A stretch of DNA of 38,437 nt, from NCBI GenBank assembly GCA_964598355.1, contig CAZRBN010000004.1, positions 1-38,437 on the forward strand, read 5' to 3'. The notes under the pieces were generated by a model. That model saw only the letters and a program-made list of their open reading frames with translations. It was not told where the DNA came from and ran no database searches. The stretch is from DASQJJ01 sp964598355 (lineage in GTDB: Bacteria; Patescibacteriota; Microgenomatia; Levybacterales; UBA12049). Below are positions 1 to 7,742 of this stretch, piece by piece. The translations under genes were made by a program, and so were the position numbers. How positions within the stretch are numbered: position 1 is the first letter of the stretch; every line of letters starts with the position of its first letter.

Positions 1-1
1 G

Positions 2-268
2 AATTGCGGTTGCAATCGACTGGGGGATGTCATAGTTTCCGGTAATGGTGCAAAGTCACATACCAATGTAGATGAGAGAGCCAATAACTCGCTCAATGTG
101 GACCAGAGCAACGACACTACTGTTAACAATCATGTTAATGTAAGGGGCAAGACAGGACATAATTCCAGCGACTTCAATACTGGAGGATCCTCATTTGTCT
201 CTACAGGTGATACGAATGCAGAGGTTATGCTTCACAACATAGCTGGCAGTAACAGGTTAGGTCTCTAA
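2..268 (+). CDS. Asn-rich secreted repeat protein, C-terminal end (partial)
   Basis: The window opens inside this reading frame, which gives 88 residues and ends at TAA 266-268. The visible part is rich in Asn, Gly, Ser, Thr and Asp, with alternating patterns such as TVNNHVNV, FNTGGSSFVSTGDTNAEV and LHNIAGSN. From memory, the NTGG...TGD.NA.V...N cadence is typical of repetitive surface proteins of Patescibacteria, which probably fold as a beta-solenoid; that placement is recalled, not searched. No signal peptide can be seen because the N-terminus lies outside the window. A strong terminator follows 17 bases after the stop, so it closes its own transcript. Confidence 0.6.
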   Translation, partial: NCGCNRLGDVIVSGNGAKSHTNVDERANNSLNVDQSNDTTVNNHVNVRGKTGHNSSDFNTGGSSFVSTGDTNAEVMLHNIAGSNRLGL

Positions 269-284
269 ACCTTGCTTGAATAAT

Positions 285-321
285 AAAATCCCGTTTCTGT
301 TTTACAGGGCGGGATTTTTTT
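285..321 (+). terminator. Rho-independent terminator
   Basis: Outer stem AAAATCCCG (285-293) pairs with CGGGATTTT (310-318). An inner stem CTGT/ACAG (297-300 with 304-307) closes the loop. A T-run follows. It terminates the Asn-rich repeat gene. Confidence 0.85.
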
Positions 322-349
322 GACTTTTTTTATCTTAATAGGATAAAAT
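320..349 (+). promoter_or_regulatory. Promoter of the 358-609 gene, leaderless type
   Basis: TTGACT (320-325), an 18-base spacer and TAAAAT (344-349). Only 8 bases separate the -10 box from the ATG at 358, so transcription should start at or next to the start codon. Confidence 0.6.
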
Positions 350-357
350 TACCAACT

Positions 358-609
358 ATGTCAGACAAACAGGGAGAAAGAAATTTTATTAGTGATGCAC
401 TTCATTCTTTAGGCCACGCAGCTCCAGGAGATCCCCGAAGGGGAGCAATGGCGAGAATGTTTCATCAACAAGTTTTACATGGTCCTGATGGAAAGAGTGC
501 AGATAGTGCAGATCCAGCATTAGAACAAGTTGCAGTAAATGTTCTTGGCCAACCAGTCGTTGATGAATTACGAAGACATCACAGAGTATTTGGTCCCCAC
601 CGTTTATAA
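358..609 (+). CDS. Hypothetical small protein
   Basis: An 83-residue soluble protein that I do not recognise. It has no signal peptide or membrane segment and is fairly rich in His, Arg and Ala (for example HAAPGDPRRGAMARMFHQQ near residues 20-38). Its C-terminus is basic (ELRRHHRVFGPHRL). The start is supported by a promoter whose -10 box ends 8 bases upstream; there is no Shine-Dalgarno sequence. It is convergent with the YjbQ-like gene, 3 bases away. Reality as a gene rests mainly on the promoter and the lack of another explanation for the stretch. Confidence 0.55.
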   Translation: MSDKQGERNFISDALHSLGHAAPGDPRRGAMARMFHQQVLHGPDGKSADSADPALEQVAVNVLGQPVVDELRRHHRVFGPHRL

Positions 610-612
610 GCA

Positions 613-1005
613 TTATTTTAAAATAATCCTTACCTCTAGATTTCTTTTCCTTGGACCATCCAACTCTACTAATACTACTCGTTGCCAAACTCCAAGAGTG
701 AGTTGTCCATGTTCAAAGGGAATAGTTAGGGAAGGTCCAATAATAGACGCGAGGATATGGTCTGGTGTGTGAGACGGGTCATGTGGGTGACGATACTGAA
801 TATCAGGAAGCATTCCACGAATTGCGTCCAAAAAATCCAAGTCTGTCCCTGGGTCTAAATCTGCTGTTGTTATACAGCAAGTGGTATGCATCATAAAAAT
901 TGTTACAACACCATTTTCTTTTTCCTGCTTTACAAGTATGTCTTCTATATCATCAGTGATATCTATGACTTCATCTTTTTGTGTTGTTTGAATCGTTATC
1001 TGCAT
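613..1005 (-). CDS. yjbQ: YjbQ/UPF0047 family protein
   Basis: A 130-residue protein, the normal full length of the UPF0047/YjbQ family. Family signatures are present: HTTCCITTADLDPGTDLD near residues 41-58, and a second conserved stretch with HTPDHILASIIGPS followed by GQLTLGVWQRV. The family is annotated as a secondary thiamine-phosphate synthase because the E. coli protein has weak activity of this kind in vivo; the true substrate is not settled. On the minus strand TACAAA lies 6 bases before the ATG with TTGCGC 17 bases further up, so the mRNA is predicted to be leaderless. Confidence 0.9.
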   Translation of the reverse strand: MQITIQTTQKDEVIDITDDIEDILVKQEKENGVVTIFMMHTTCCITTADLDPGTDLDFLDAIRGMLPDIQYRHPHDPSHTPDHILASIIGPSLTIPFEHGQLTLGVWQRVVLVELDGPRKRNLEVRIILK

Positions 1006-1127
1006 TTCTCTTTTGTACTACTTATTTCATAAGAGCGCAAGAAACTTTTATCTTTTATATCTGATCCACCTTTGCTATAATGTATATATCCCTACAAGTT
1101 AGCCCTCGGTTGATTGTGGAAAAGTCT

Positions 1128-1901
1128 ATGCAACTCAATAAAATTATTCTTAAGCTATTTATTTTTGTTGGAGTTTTCTCTCTTATTTTTTTTGGTGTAA
1201 GAAATTTTAATATTATTCACCCTATGGGACTTTCTAATGAGCAAGATTCCACTCCTTCACTTTTTTCTGCAATTAGTCTTATTTTTAGTATTATTTCTGG
1301 TTTTGTTATCCAGTCAAAATGGCAGACATGGAACGGACTTATTGATGCAACTCGGGGGGAGCTGAGCTCTTTCAGACAGCTATCTATTATGGCGCATCAT
1401 TTTCCAAAAAAAGTGGGAATAACTATTCATCAGCAGATTGGTAGCTATTTAGAATTAGTTATCGATGAATCAGACAAGCAGTTAGATTTGGGCAAAAGAT
1501 CAGAAGAAGTGGATGATGCGTTGTATGACCTAGAAGATACACTTTTTAATGCACGAAAAAAATATCCTGAAAGTGGGCTTATGGGTTTTGACATTCTCGC
1601 AAGATGCATGACATACAGAGAAAGAAGACTGCAAAATAGTGCACATAAGTTGCCTTTGGGAGTAAGAATCTTCGTGGTGAGTGCCACAATTGCAGTTATT
1701 GTTGCATCACTTTTTATTGGAGTAAAGACAATTGCTTATGATTACGGTTTGACGCTTATGATTGGTCTATTGTCATATGGCATTTATCTTCTTATTGACG
1801 ACCTAGACCATCCTTATAGACCAGGAGATTGGCATTTGAAAGCCGATGAATATCGTGAATTACTTTTGGAAATACGGAAAGATACCGATCATAGAAAATA
1901 A
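1128..1901 (+). CDS. Bestrophin-like (DUF4239-type) membrane protein
   Basis: 257 residues from the ATG at 1128. The frame is open from 1080, but that upstream ATG overlaps a TATAAT box (1075-1080), so the later ATG is preferred. Two N-terminal hydrophobic segments (about residues 5-22 and 38-58) are followed by a long soluble part and two further segments near residues 185-230. The arrangement, with WQTWNGLIDATRGELSSFR after TM2 and a late LDHPYRP motif, resembles DUF4239, which is distantly related to bestrophin anion channels. Function is inferred from resemblance only. It is convergent with the next gene, 7 bases away. Confidence 0.6.
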   Translation: MQLNKIILKLFIFVGVFSLIFFGVRNFNIIHPMGLSNEQDSTPSLFSAISLIFSIISGFVIQSKWQTWNGLIDATRGELSSFRQLSIMAHHFPKKVGITIHQQIGSYLELVIDESDKQLDLGKRSEEVDDALYDLEDTLFNARKKYPESGLMGFDILARCMTYRERRLQNSAHKLPLGVRIFVVSATIAVIVASLFIGVKTIAYDYGLTLMIGLLSYGIYLLIDDLDHPYRPGDWHLKADEYRELLLEIRKDTDHRK

Positions 1902-1908
1902 GAGTGTT

Positions 1909-2535
1909 TTACAAATGGCCTTTTCTTCTATATTTTACTAGTCTTTCCCATTCATATAATGTTTTGTTATTTTTCCTTACATGGTGTTGCTGATCCAGGG
2001 TTTTCCCAGAGTAATCCAGTCTTACATCTGCATCAACAATAAAATAATTCCTTTCAGGAATAAGGTATTCTTGCTGCATTCTTTTGAGATATAGGCTGAC
2101 TCTTCGCCCTACATATGCTGAACAAACAATAAGAATATTATCACCTATAGGAATTTGATTTAAAGAAAACATAACATTTTCTCTGGTATTTTTTGATTCT
2201 GTTTCAAGCACTATCCGCTTTTTAGCAAGGCCTCTTCGTACTGCCTCCTCAGCCATAACTGCTGCTTCTCTATATGAGTGTGCTAATTCATGAGGTAAAG
2301 CTCGATTGACATCTGGGTGCTTACCTGAAAATACTACTTGAGCTTCTGGATATTGTTGAGAAAAATTTAACGCAGTAGCTATGCGCAATTCAAAAGAGCG
2401 AGGATCTATTGATTTACTTGTTCCTAAAACAAGAATAGTATCTATTGGGTGGTTATTAGGCGGTGGAGAATCATAACGAAGAAATTTTTCAATTCTTTTT
2501 AAGTGATGAGCGCGGAAAGAAAGTGATCCCTCCAT
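1909..2535 (-). CDS. YdcF/SanA-like DUF218 protein
   Basis: 208 residues. DUF218 features are clear: ILVLGTSKSIDPRSFELRIATAL (about 34-57), a second core strand VVFSGKHPD, an AAVMAEEAVRRGLAKKRIVLE helix-strand, and ESKNTRENV, the acidic/Asn motif typical of the fold. Members include E. coli YdcF, ElyC and SanA, which are linked to envelope and lipid-carrier metabolism, but the reaction is not firmly established. Unlike SanA/ElyC there is no N-terminal membrane anchor, so the protein should be cytosolic. No strong promoter is seen; a weak TTGATT box lies upstream. Confidence 0.8.
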   Translation of the reverse strand: MEGSLSFRAHHLKRIEKFLRYDSPPPNNHPIDTILVLGTSKSIDPRSFELRIATALNFSQQYPEAQVVFSGKHPDVNRALPHELAHSYREAAVMAEEAVRRGLAKKRIVLETESKNTRENVMFSLNQIPIGDNILIVCSAYVGRRVSLYLKRMQQEYLIPERNYFIVDADVRLDYSGKTLDQQHHVRKNNKTLYEWERLVKYRRKGHL

Positions 2536-2615
2536 TACCTTTATTCAACACAAAATTTCTAAGTAAATCAAGTCAGTTGGTTGACATTTATTCTTATTGT
2601 TGAAATACTAAATAT

Positions 2616-3440
2616 ATGGACGGACAAAATATCAATCAACAACCTAGTCAGCCTTTGACTGAAACTACTTCTGCTACTCCTCAGACTTCTCAACCAGGCT
2701 CTACGTCTACACCTGTTACTCCACAAACACCTGTTGAACCTGCTACAGCTACTCCAGAACCGACTCCACCTGCAGCAGAGCAAACTCCCTCAGCAGCTTC
2801 AGCACAGCCTCCTTTGCCCGATCCTGTTATGCCAGCTACTCCTACTCCAGTAAAACCTTCACCCAAAGGAAGCATGAATCCTTGGATGATTATTTCATTT
2901 GTTTTGTTGGCAGTTGTTTTGGCAGGAAGTGTCTATATGTATATGTTCGCTAAAAATCAGCCAAAAGAGCCTACTGTGATGATGTATCCAAAGACAACCA
3001 AAACTGCATTGTCTCCAACTCTTGCTGTTAGTCTGACACCTTCTCCTTCAGGCACACAAAGTGCAGCGAACGGGACAGTTAGTGGAACATTATGCTATCC
3101 ATCGAGTGTCATCCCCGCTGGTACTATTACTGCCAAAAGTGTTGTGACCGGAAAAGAATTAACACAACCCTATGTGGGGTCACAAAATAGCGGTGGAACA
3201 ACGTACACAATGCCATTACCAGTAGATACTTATCATCTTAAGTTTACTCCTACCCAATACTCCACAATTATTGGATTTTACACGGACTATTCAACTTGTG
3301 TCGGGAATCCAACAGGAGCAAATTGTACAGGACAAAAAGTGCGTCCGCTTCTTCCAGTTGCTGTCACAGCAAGTACAACGGTCAAAGATGTAAATTTATG
3401 TGATTATTATTATCCTACAAATACCCCTCCCCAGTTTTAA
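2616..3440 (+). CDS. Pro/Thr-rich membrane-anchored surface protein
   Basis: 274 residues in three parts. Residues 1-90 are a low-complexity Pro/Thr/Ala/Gln segment with TPTPEP-like repeats. A single membrane helix (PWMIISFVLLAVVLAGSVYM) lies near 89-110. The C-terminal 160 residues look extracytoplasmic: a short Ser/Thr/Pro linker, then a beta-rich domain with four Cys that may form disulfides (GTLCYPSS, YSTCVGNP, GANCTGQ, NLCDYYYP). The order TM then VSGTLCYPSSVIPAGTITA resembles carboxypeptidase-regulatory-like beta domains of Patescibacterial surface proteins, a recalled similarity. TTGACA, a 17-base spacer and AATACT sit directly upstream with 6 bases to the ATG: predicted leaderless. 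Confidence 0.65.
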   Translation: MDGQNINQQPSQPLTETTSATPQTSQPGSTSTPVTPQTPVEPATATPEPTPPAAEQTPSAASAQPPLPDPVMPATPTPVKPSPKGSMNPWMIISFVLLAVVLAGSVYMYMFAKNQPKEPTVMMYPKTTKTALSPTLAVSLTPSPSGTQSAANGTVSGTLCYPSSVIPAGTITAKSVVTGKELTQPYVGSQNSGGTTYTMPLPVDTYHLKFTPTQYSTIIGFYTDYSTCVGNPTGANCTGQKVRPLLPVAVTASTTVKDVNLCDYYYPTNTPPQF

Positions 3441-3502
3441 AGAAAAATCCGAAGCTGTTCAAATTTCGAGTTTTAAAGAATCCGTTAATTTCGTTTTTTG
3501 GT

Positions 3503-3512
3503 ATGGTATAAT
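3503..3512 (+). promoter_or_regulatory. Extended -10 promoter of trhO, leaderless type
   Basis: TGGTATAAT (3504-3512) is an extended -10 element, and only 6 bases separate TATAAT from the ATG at 3519. No good -35 box is visible, as expected for an extended -10 promoter. It overlaps the in-frame TTG at 3498, which therefore cannot be the start. Confidence 0.7.
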
Positions 3513-3518
3513 TTCTCC

Positions 3519-4457
3519 ATGGAAAAACAAGCATTTCAGGTTTTACTGTATTACAAATATGTAGATATTCCCAATCCAGAAGAAGTTCGTGATGAGCAAT
3601 ACAAATTATGTGAATCTCTAAATATTAAAGGGCGAATTATTGTTGCTCATGAAGGAATTAATGGAACGTTGGAGGGCACAGTTGATGCCACAGAAAAGTA
3701 TATTGCTGCAATGAAAAAGAGCATATACTTCTCTGGAATCTCCTATAAAAAAAGTATAGGTACTGGGAATGCTTTTCCAAAGTTGTCTGTTAGGGCACGT
3801 CCTGAAATTGTGACAACAAAAGTGGTTGGTCTCAACCCGAATAAAACAACAGGTAAGCATCTAGCAGCTGAAAAATTGCATAAGTGGTTTGAAGAGAAAA
3901 AGGAATTTTATATTGTCGATATGCGCAATGATTATGAATACGCGTCTGGATATTTTGAAGGAAGTCTTTTTTCAGATATTCATAATTTTTATGATTTACC
4001 AAACGTGTTGCCAAAACTGGAGCATTTAAAAAATAAAACAATTGTTACTGTATGCACAGGAGGAATCCGATGTGAAAAGGCATCAGGATTTTTAGTAGAG
4101 AATGGATTTGCTGATGTGTATCAGCTGCAAGACGGCATTCAGACCTACATGGAAAAGTATCCTAACAAACATTTTAAAGGAAAATTATATGTCTTTGATA
4201 ATAGACTCACCATTGGATTTAATACAGAGAGTCCAGAGCATGAAATCGTTGGAAAATGTATGCATTGCGAAAAAGCCTGTGATATCTATGTGAATTGTGA
4301 ATACGATATGTGCCATTACCACTATATTTGTTGTGATGCATGTCTTGATAAAGAAACAGGTCTAGCTTTCTGCAAGAGTGAGTGTAAAGAACAGTATCTA
4401 TCAAGTGAAAAAATATCAAAAGATTTTACTTCACAAACTCCTTCTCTCTCTTTATAA
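3519..4457 (+). CDS. trhO: tRNA uridine(34) hydroxylase, rhodanese family
   Basis: 312 residues of the TrhO/YceA (UPF0176) family, which hydroxylates U34 of certain tRNAs to 5-hydroxyuridine, the precursor of cmo5U/mo5U wobble modifications. The N-terminal ferredoxin-like domain carries GRIIVAHEGINGTLEG. The rhodanese domain begins near residue 115 with IVDMRNDYEYASGYFEGS and has the catalytic loop CTGGIRCEK with Cys179 and Cys185. A C-terminal Cys-rich segment follows (CMHCEKACD, CDACL, CKSEC), a metal-binding-like feature of the long family members. The predicted leaderless mRNA from the TATAAT at 3507 fixes the start. No other wobble-modification gene lies nearby. Confidence 0.93.
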   Translation: MEKQAFQVLLYYKYVDIPNPEEVRDEQYKLCESLNIKGRIIVAHEGINGTLEGTVDATEKYIAAMKKSIYFSGISYKKSIGTGNAFPKLSVRARPEIVTTKVVGLNPNKTTGKHLAAEKLHKWFEEKKEFYIVDMRNDYEYASGYFEGSLFSDIHNFYDLPNVLPKLEHLKNKTIVTVCTGGIRCEKASGFLVENGFADVYQLQDGIQTYMEKYPNKHFKGKLYVFDNRLTIGFNTESPEHEIVGKCMHCEKACDIYVNCEYDMCHYHYICCDACLDKETGLAFCKSECKEQYLSSEKISKDFTSQTPSLSL

Positions 4458-4537
4458 TCTTCTCTGATTTTTGTCACTGACATATTTCTTTCTTTGTTTT
4501 ATTTGTATTTATATACTCAGTAGTGTATGAGATATAT

Positions 4538-5683
4538 ATGAGGAAAATTTTCTTTTCTGTTGTTTTGTTGTTGGTTGTATTGTTACTTCCATTTCCCGTG
4601 TTTGCAGCGGAAAAAGACCAAGTTGTCTTTCTTCCAAAAAATGAAACAGTAACTCATGATTATTTTGCGAGTGGCGGTAGTATTGATATAGAGGGGACAG
4701 TGAATGGAGATGTCTATGTTGCAGGTGGAAATATTTTGGTGAATGGGAGAGTCAATGGTGATGTTTTGGCTGCAGGAGGACAAGTAACTATTCGAGGGGA
4801 AGTCCAAAATGTCCGAGTTGCAGGAGGCCAAGTGGTTATAGACGGGAAAGTAAATGGAAATATTACCGCAGCTGGGGGAAATATTACTATAACTGATGCT
4901 GCAGTGGTAAGCGGTAGTTTGGTGGGCGCAGGAGGTCAATACAATATCCTAGGTCCTATTGGAAAGACTGTTTCTCTTGCAGCAGGACAGGTTACCATAG
5001 GAAATAGTGTTGGAAGTGATGTATGGATAAGTGGACAACATATTACATTTACTCCTCAAGCAAAAGTAAATGGTAATGTTGCTTATGTAAGCAATCAAAA
5101 GGCTGCTATTGAGAATGGGGCATCAATAAGTGGGAAATTAAATCAGTCCTTTCCTCCAGAAAAAGAAAGACCAGAACCTAGTCTTTTTGCAGCGTTTGCA
5201 GGACTACGGCTAGCATTTTCTCTTATTAGTTTTTTAGTAAGCCTTGTTGTAGGACTTCTTCTCCTTTCGCTTACTCCAGTGTATGTTGGGCGAGTACTTG
5301 AGCATATTGCTCGTCACCCCTGGCAATCCTTAGTTATAGGAGTTGTTGCCTGGATACTGACACCACTCGTAGTATTTATTCTTCTGATAACGCTTATTGG
5401 CATACCATTTGCAGTCCTCGTCGGTATTGTGATAGCTATTCTTTCCTATATAGGAAGTATTATTGGATCAATTGTTATTGGGAAGTGGCTTGTCAGTAGG
5501 TTTAGTAAGCGAGAAAATATGTTTATTGTACTGCTTGTTGGACTTATAATTGTGGAAATCGTTGGACTCATCCCTGTTATTGGCTGGTTGTTTACGACTA
5601 TTGTTACAGGAATAGGATTTGGTGCAATATTATTTATGGAACAAGTCTACTATACCGAACTTCGGGCAAAAAAAGTTATCTAA
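4538..5683 (+). CDS. Bactofilin-like repeat protein fused to a membrane domain
   Basis: 381 residues. The N-terminus is a signal peptide (KIFFSVVLLLVVLLLPFPVFAAE, cut after FAA). Residues about 30-215 are a right-handed beta-helix built of short polymer-forming repeats: GSIDIEGTVNGDVYVAGGNI, then VNGRVNGDVLAAGGQVTI and similar units, as in bactofilins and DUF583-type proteins. The C-terminal 150 residues contain about five membrane helices from FSLISFLVSLVVGLLLLS onward. The fold suggests an exported beta-helix anchored in the membrane, unlike cytosolic bactofilins. Start ATG 4538 is preferred over GTG 4523. The gene overlaps metK by 8 bases at the 3' ends (convergent). Confidence 0.8.
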   Translation: MRKIFFSVVLLLVVLLLPFPVFAAEKDQVVFLPKNETVTHDYFASGGSIDIEGTVNGDVYVAGGNILVNGRVNGDVLAAGGQVTIRGEVQNVRVAGGQVVIDGKVNGNITAAGGNITITDAAVVSGSLVGAGGQYNILGPIGKTVSLAAGQVTIGNSVGSDVWISGQHITFTPQAKVNGNVAYVSNQKAAIENGASISGKLNQSFPPEKERPEPSLFAAFAGLRLAFSLISFLVSLVVGLLLLSLTPVYVGRVLEHIARHPWQSLVIGVVAWILTPLVVFILLITLIGIPFAVLVGIVIAILSYIGSIIGSIVIGKWLVSRFSKRENMFIVLLVGLIIVEIVGLIPVIGWLFTTIVTGIGFGAILFMEQVYYTELRAKKVI

Positions 5684-6779
5684 CAATTTTTTCCCACGGA
5701 AATATATCTCTCCCAAAATGTCCATAACTGGCAGAATTGAAGTAGATAGGTTGTTGTAGTTTCAGTCTTTGCAAAATACCATGTACCGATGTGTCTAAGA
5801 TTTCTTTCATAAAATCCTTAATGATTTTCTCACTTTTTTTGGCTGTCCCGAATGTTTCCACATCCTGCATGACTGGATGTTTGACACCAATACAATAAGC
5901 AAGTCTAACTTCACATTTTTCGGCCAATTTCTGTGCAACAATATTTTTTGCTAAAAATCGGGCTGCGTATGCACCTGATCTATCAACTTTTGTTGGGTCT
6001 TTTCCTGAAAAAGCTCCTCCACCAACCCGTGCATATCCACCATACGTGTCTACGACAATTTTTCGTCCTGTAACTCCCGTATCACTGGCTGGTCCTCCAA
6101 TATGCCAGATTCCTGTTCCATTCACAATAACATCGTCTATGCGTATTGTAAAACCGTATTTTTTCAGTGTAGGAAGAATAACTTTTTTATACAGATCATT
6201 TTTTACTTCCTTAAGATTGACTTGCTCGTCATGTGGGACAGCAACCACAACTGATATAACTTCTTCAGGTCGTCCGTTTTTATATGCAATAGTTACTTGT
6301 GTTTTACCATCGGGTCTCAAGTAAGGGATTTTCTGTGTTGTTCGTGCTTGGTCTATTTTTTCTGCAAGTCGGTGCGAAAGGGTAATAGGCAAAGGCATGA
6401 GTTCGGGTGTTTCGGTACAAGCAAATCCAAACATCATCCCTTGGTCTCCAGCTCCTTCTGTATCTACTCCTGTTGCGATCTCTGGAGATTGCTCATGAAT
6501 ATATACCTCAACAGAGGATTTGTTAGTAAATCGAAAAAGAGGATTGGTATAGCCTAACTCTTTAACAACAGTACGTGCTAGTTTTTCGTACGGTATTTTT
6601 CCTTTTGCAGAAACTTCTCCTGCCAAAACAATTTTTTCTTCTGTTACCAATGTTTCTACAGCAACACGTCCTTTTGGATCTTTTGCTAAAACAGCATCGA
6701 CGATAACATCAGAAATCTGATCACAAATTTTGTCGGGATGTCCGCTGCAAACTGATTCTGAAGTAAAAATACTATTCAT
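5676..6779 (-). CDS. metK: S-adenosylmethionine synthetase
   Basis: 367 residues, slightly shorter than the usual 380-400. It makes S-adenosylmethionine from methionine and ATP. Visible family signatures: ESVCSGHPDKICDQISD (residues 8-24), GAGDQGMMFGFACTETPELMP (the conserved GAGDQG loop near 110), and GGGAFSGKDPTKVDRS, the Gly-rich phosphate-binding loop. The three-fold alpha/beta domain order is intact. Expression is almost certainly controlled by the SAM-I-clan riboswitch and terminator in the 165 bases upstream. Between terminator and ATG lies a short stretch with weak GGCGAGA as the only Shine-Dalgarno candidate. Confidence 0.97.
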   Translation of the reverse strand: MNSIFTSESVCSGHPDKICDQISDVIVDAVLAKDPKGRVAVETLVTEEKIVLAGEVSAKGKIPYEKLARTVVKELGYTNPLFRFTNKSSVEVYIHEQSPEIATGVDTEGAGDQGMMFGFACTETPELMPLPITLSHRLAEKIDQARTTQKIPYLRPDGKTQVTIAYKNGRPEEVISVVVAVPHDEQVNLKEVKNDLYKKVILPTLKKYGFTIRIDDVIVNGTGIWHIGGPASDTGVTGRKIVVDTYGGYARVGGGAFSGKDPTKVDRSGAYAARFLAKNIVAQKLAEKCEVRLAYCIGVKHPVMQDVETFGTAKKSEKIIKDFMKEILDTSVHGILQRLKLQQPIYFNSASYGHFGRDIFPWEKIVR

Positions 6780-6803
6780 ATATTATCTCGCCATTCGGAA
6801 CAC

Positions 6804-6828
6804 AAAAAAAACCTCTCTCTCGAGAGGT
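6804..6828 (-). terminator. Regulated terminator of the metK leader
   Basis: Read on the minus strand: ACCTCTC, loop GAGA, GAGAGGT, then seven Ts (6810 down to 6804). It lies 25 bases before the metK ATG. Its 5' arm can instead pair with GAGAGG (6867-6862) in the P4/P1 region of the aptamer, so it is the switching element: SAM bound gives terminator, SAM absent gives antiterminator. A separate perfect hairpin GTTCTC/GAGAAC (6853-6837) sits between aptamer and terminator. Confidence 0.85.
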
Positions 6829-6854
6829 AGCTGTTTGTTCTCTATTTGAGAACC

Positions 6855-6939
6855 ACATTTTCCTCTCGGATCATTGGCACCGTGTTTTTATTTCTATAAA
6901 ATCGGTTGCCGGATAGGAGTTACCTATCTCTCTAAATGT
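6855..6939 (-). ncRNA. SAM-I-clan riboswitch aptamer
   Basis: Read 5' to 3' on the minus strand. P1 is ACATTT (6939-6934) with AAATGT (6860-6855). P2 is GATAGG/CCTATC (6928-6923 with 6917-6912) with a 5-base loop. The core then shows CGGCAACC (6911-6904), P3 TTTTAT/ATAAAA around 6901-6886, and GGTGCCAA (6881-6874), followed by ATGATCC, a GAGA loop and GGAAAA. GGCAACC and GGTGCCAA are hallmark sequences of the SAM-I/SAM-IV clan, and the gene downstream is metK. P2 is much shorter than in classical SAM-I and shows no obvious kink-turn, so a SAM-I/IV variant is likely. The promoter is probably TTGCCA, a 17-base spacer and TTTACT, ending near 6949. Confidence 0.88.
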
Positions 6940-7050
6940 TATATATAGAGTAAAACATATTGTATTTGTTTTGGCAATATGTATCTTTTTCCCACTTTTT
7001 CCTTTTCTTTCTCTTTCATCACTTTGACTTATTTTGATTATAATAAGCTT

Positions 7051-7404
7051 ATGGATAGTAATATTCAAAAAAAATTGGAAAGGGCGAGTAAAGTTGCTAA
7101 ATTATTAGATAGTCAGTTTAATCTTTTTGGTATTCGATTTGGTATTAATCTCCTGTTGGATTTTATCCCTGAGGTAGGAGATCTTATTGCCTTTTTCCTG
7201 TCGCTGTATATTATTCAACTTGCTATTTCGCTAAAAGCACCAAAAGTACTTATTGCACAAATGCTGTTAAATATTAGTATTAATTTTCTGCTTGGGCTTA
7301 TTCCTGTTGTGGGAGAGGCAACATATGTTTTTAGAAAAGCGAATCTGCAAAATCTTGCTCTTTTAAAATCGTATATTCAAAAACAATATATTACTGTTCT
7401 TTAG
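7051..7404 (+). CDS. DUF4112 family membrane protein
   Basis: 117 residues. The DUF4112 pattern is recognisable: LDSQFNLFGIRFGINLLLDFIPEVGDLIA (about 18-46), then a membrane helix, APKVLIAQMLLNISINFLLGLIPVVGEA and the C-terminal RKANLQNLALLKSY. Two hydrophobic helices are separated by a short polar turn. The molecular role of the family is unknown. TATAAT (7039-7044) ends 6 bases before the ATG, so the mRNA is predicted to be leaderless. The 3' end overlaps the convergent small membrane gene by 14 bases. Confidence 0.8.
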   Translation: MDSNIQKKLERASKVAKLLDSQFNLFGIRFGINLLLDFIPEVGDLIAFFLSLYIIQLAISLKAPKVLIAQMLLNISINFLLGLIPVVGEATYVFRKANLQNLALLKSYIQKQYITVL

Positions 7405-7657
7405 TTTTTCTTCCTCTGATAATATCTGCAAAGGTATCTAGTGCGCTACTTGCTGCAGCAGCTCCTAAATTTGTTGCTGTTTCTCTTGGATGTTTTATAA
7501 CGAATTGTATCTCATCAAATCTTTTTTCAATTTGCTTCTGTATATGGACAAACTTCCTCCAGATATAGAGGAGCAAAATAACAATCGCAAGAAGAATAAT
7601 CGTATATAGCGTCATGCAAATAATTCCAACTATATAGAATGTATTTGCTAAATTCAT
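7391..7657 (-). CDS. Small single-pass membrane protein
   Basis: 88 residues, unrecognised. One long N-terminal membrane helix (IVGIICMTLYTIILLAIVILLLYIW, about 9-33) is followed by a basic, probably coiled segment (RKFVHIQKQIEKRFDEIQFVIKHP) and an Ala-rich amphipathic stretch ending in RGRKTKEQ. The layout resembles YtxH-like or DUF948-like small envelope proteins. It overlaps the convergent DUF4112 gene. TACACA lies 6 bases before the ATG as a possible -10 box. Confidence 0.6.
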   Translation of the reverse strand: MNLANTFYIVGIICMTLYTIILLAIVILLLYIWRKFVHIQKQIEKRFDEIQFVIKHPRETATNLGAAAASSALDTFADIIRGRKTKEQ

Positions 7658-7727
7658 ATTACTTGTGTATCAAGTAGGTATACAAGATCTATTGAAAGAA
7701 AGTAAGAATCAAGGAAGAAGATATCTT

Positions 7728-7736
7728 TGGTATAAT
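7728..7736 (+). promoter_or_regulatory. Extended -10 promoter of the HD hydrolase, leaderless type
   Basis: TGGTATAAT (7728-7736), with 6 bases to the ATG at 7743. This rules out the long upstream extension of the reading frame (open from 7665) and the ATG at 7737, which abuts the box. Confidence 0.75.
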
Positions 7737-7742
7737 ATGCAC

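Noticed and set aside
1080..1127. Upstream start of the bestrophin-like protein
   Set aside because: Its ATG overlaps the TATAAT promoter box; the ATG at 1128 starts a normal membrane protein.
4583..4939. Antisense reading frame opposite the bactofilin-like gene
   Set aside because: It mirrors the repeat coding sequence, has low-complexity Ser/Asn/His content and no promoter; the plus-strand gene explains the stretch.
7024..7044. TTGACT as -35 box for the DUF4112 gene
   Set aside because: Only 9 bases separate it from TATAAT, too few for a sigma-70 promoter.
7665..7742. Longer N-terminus of the HD hydrolase
   Set aside because: It contains the extended -10 promoter and no family similarity.
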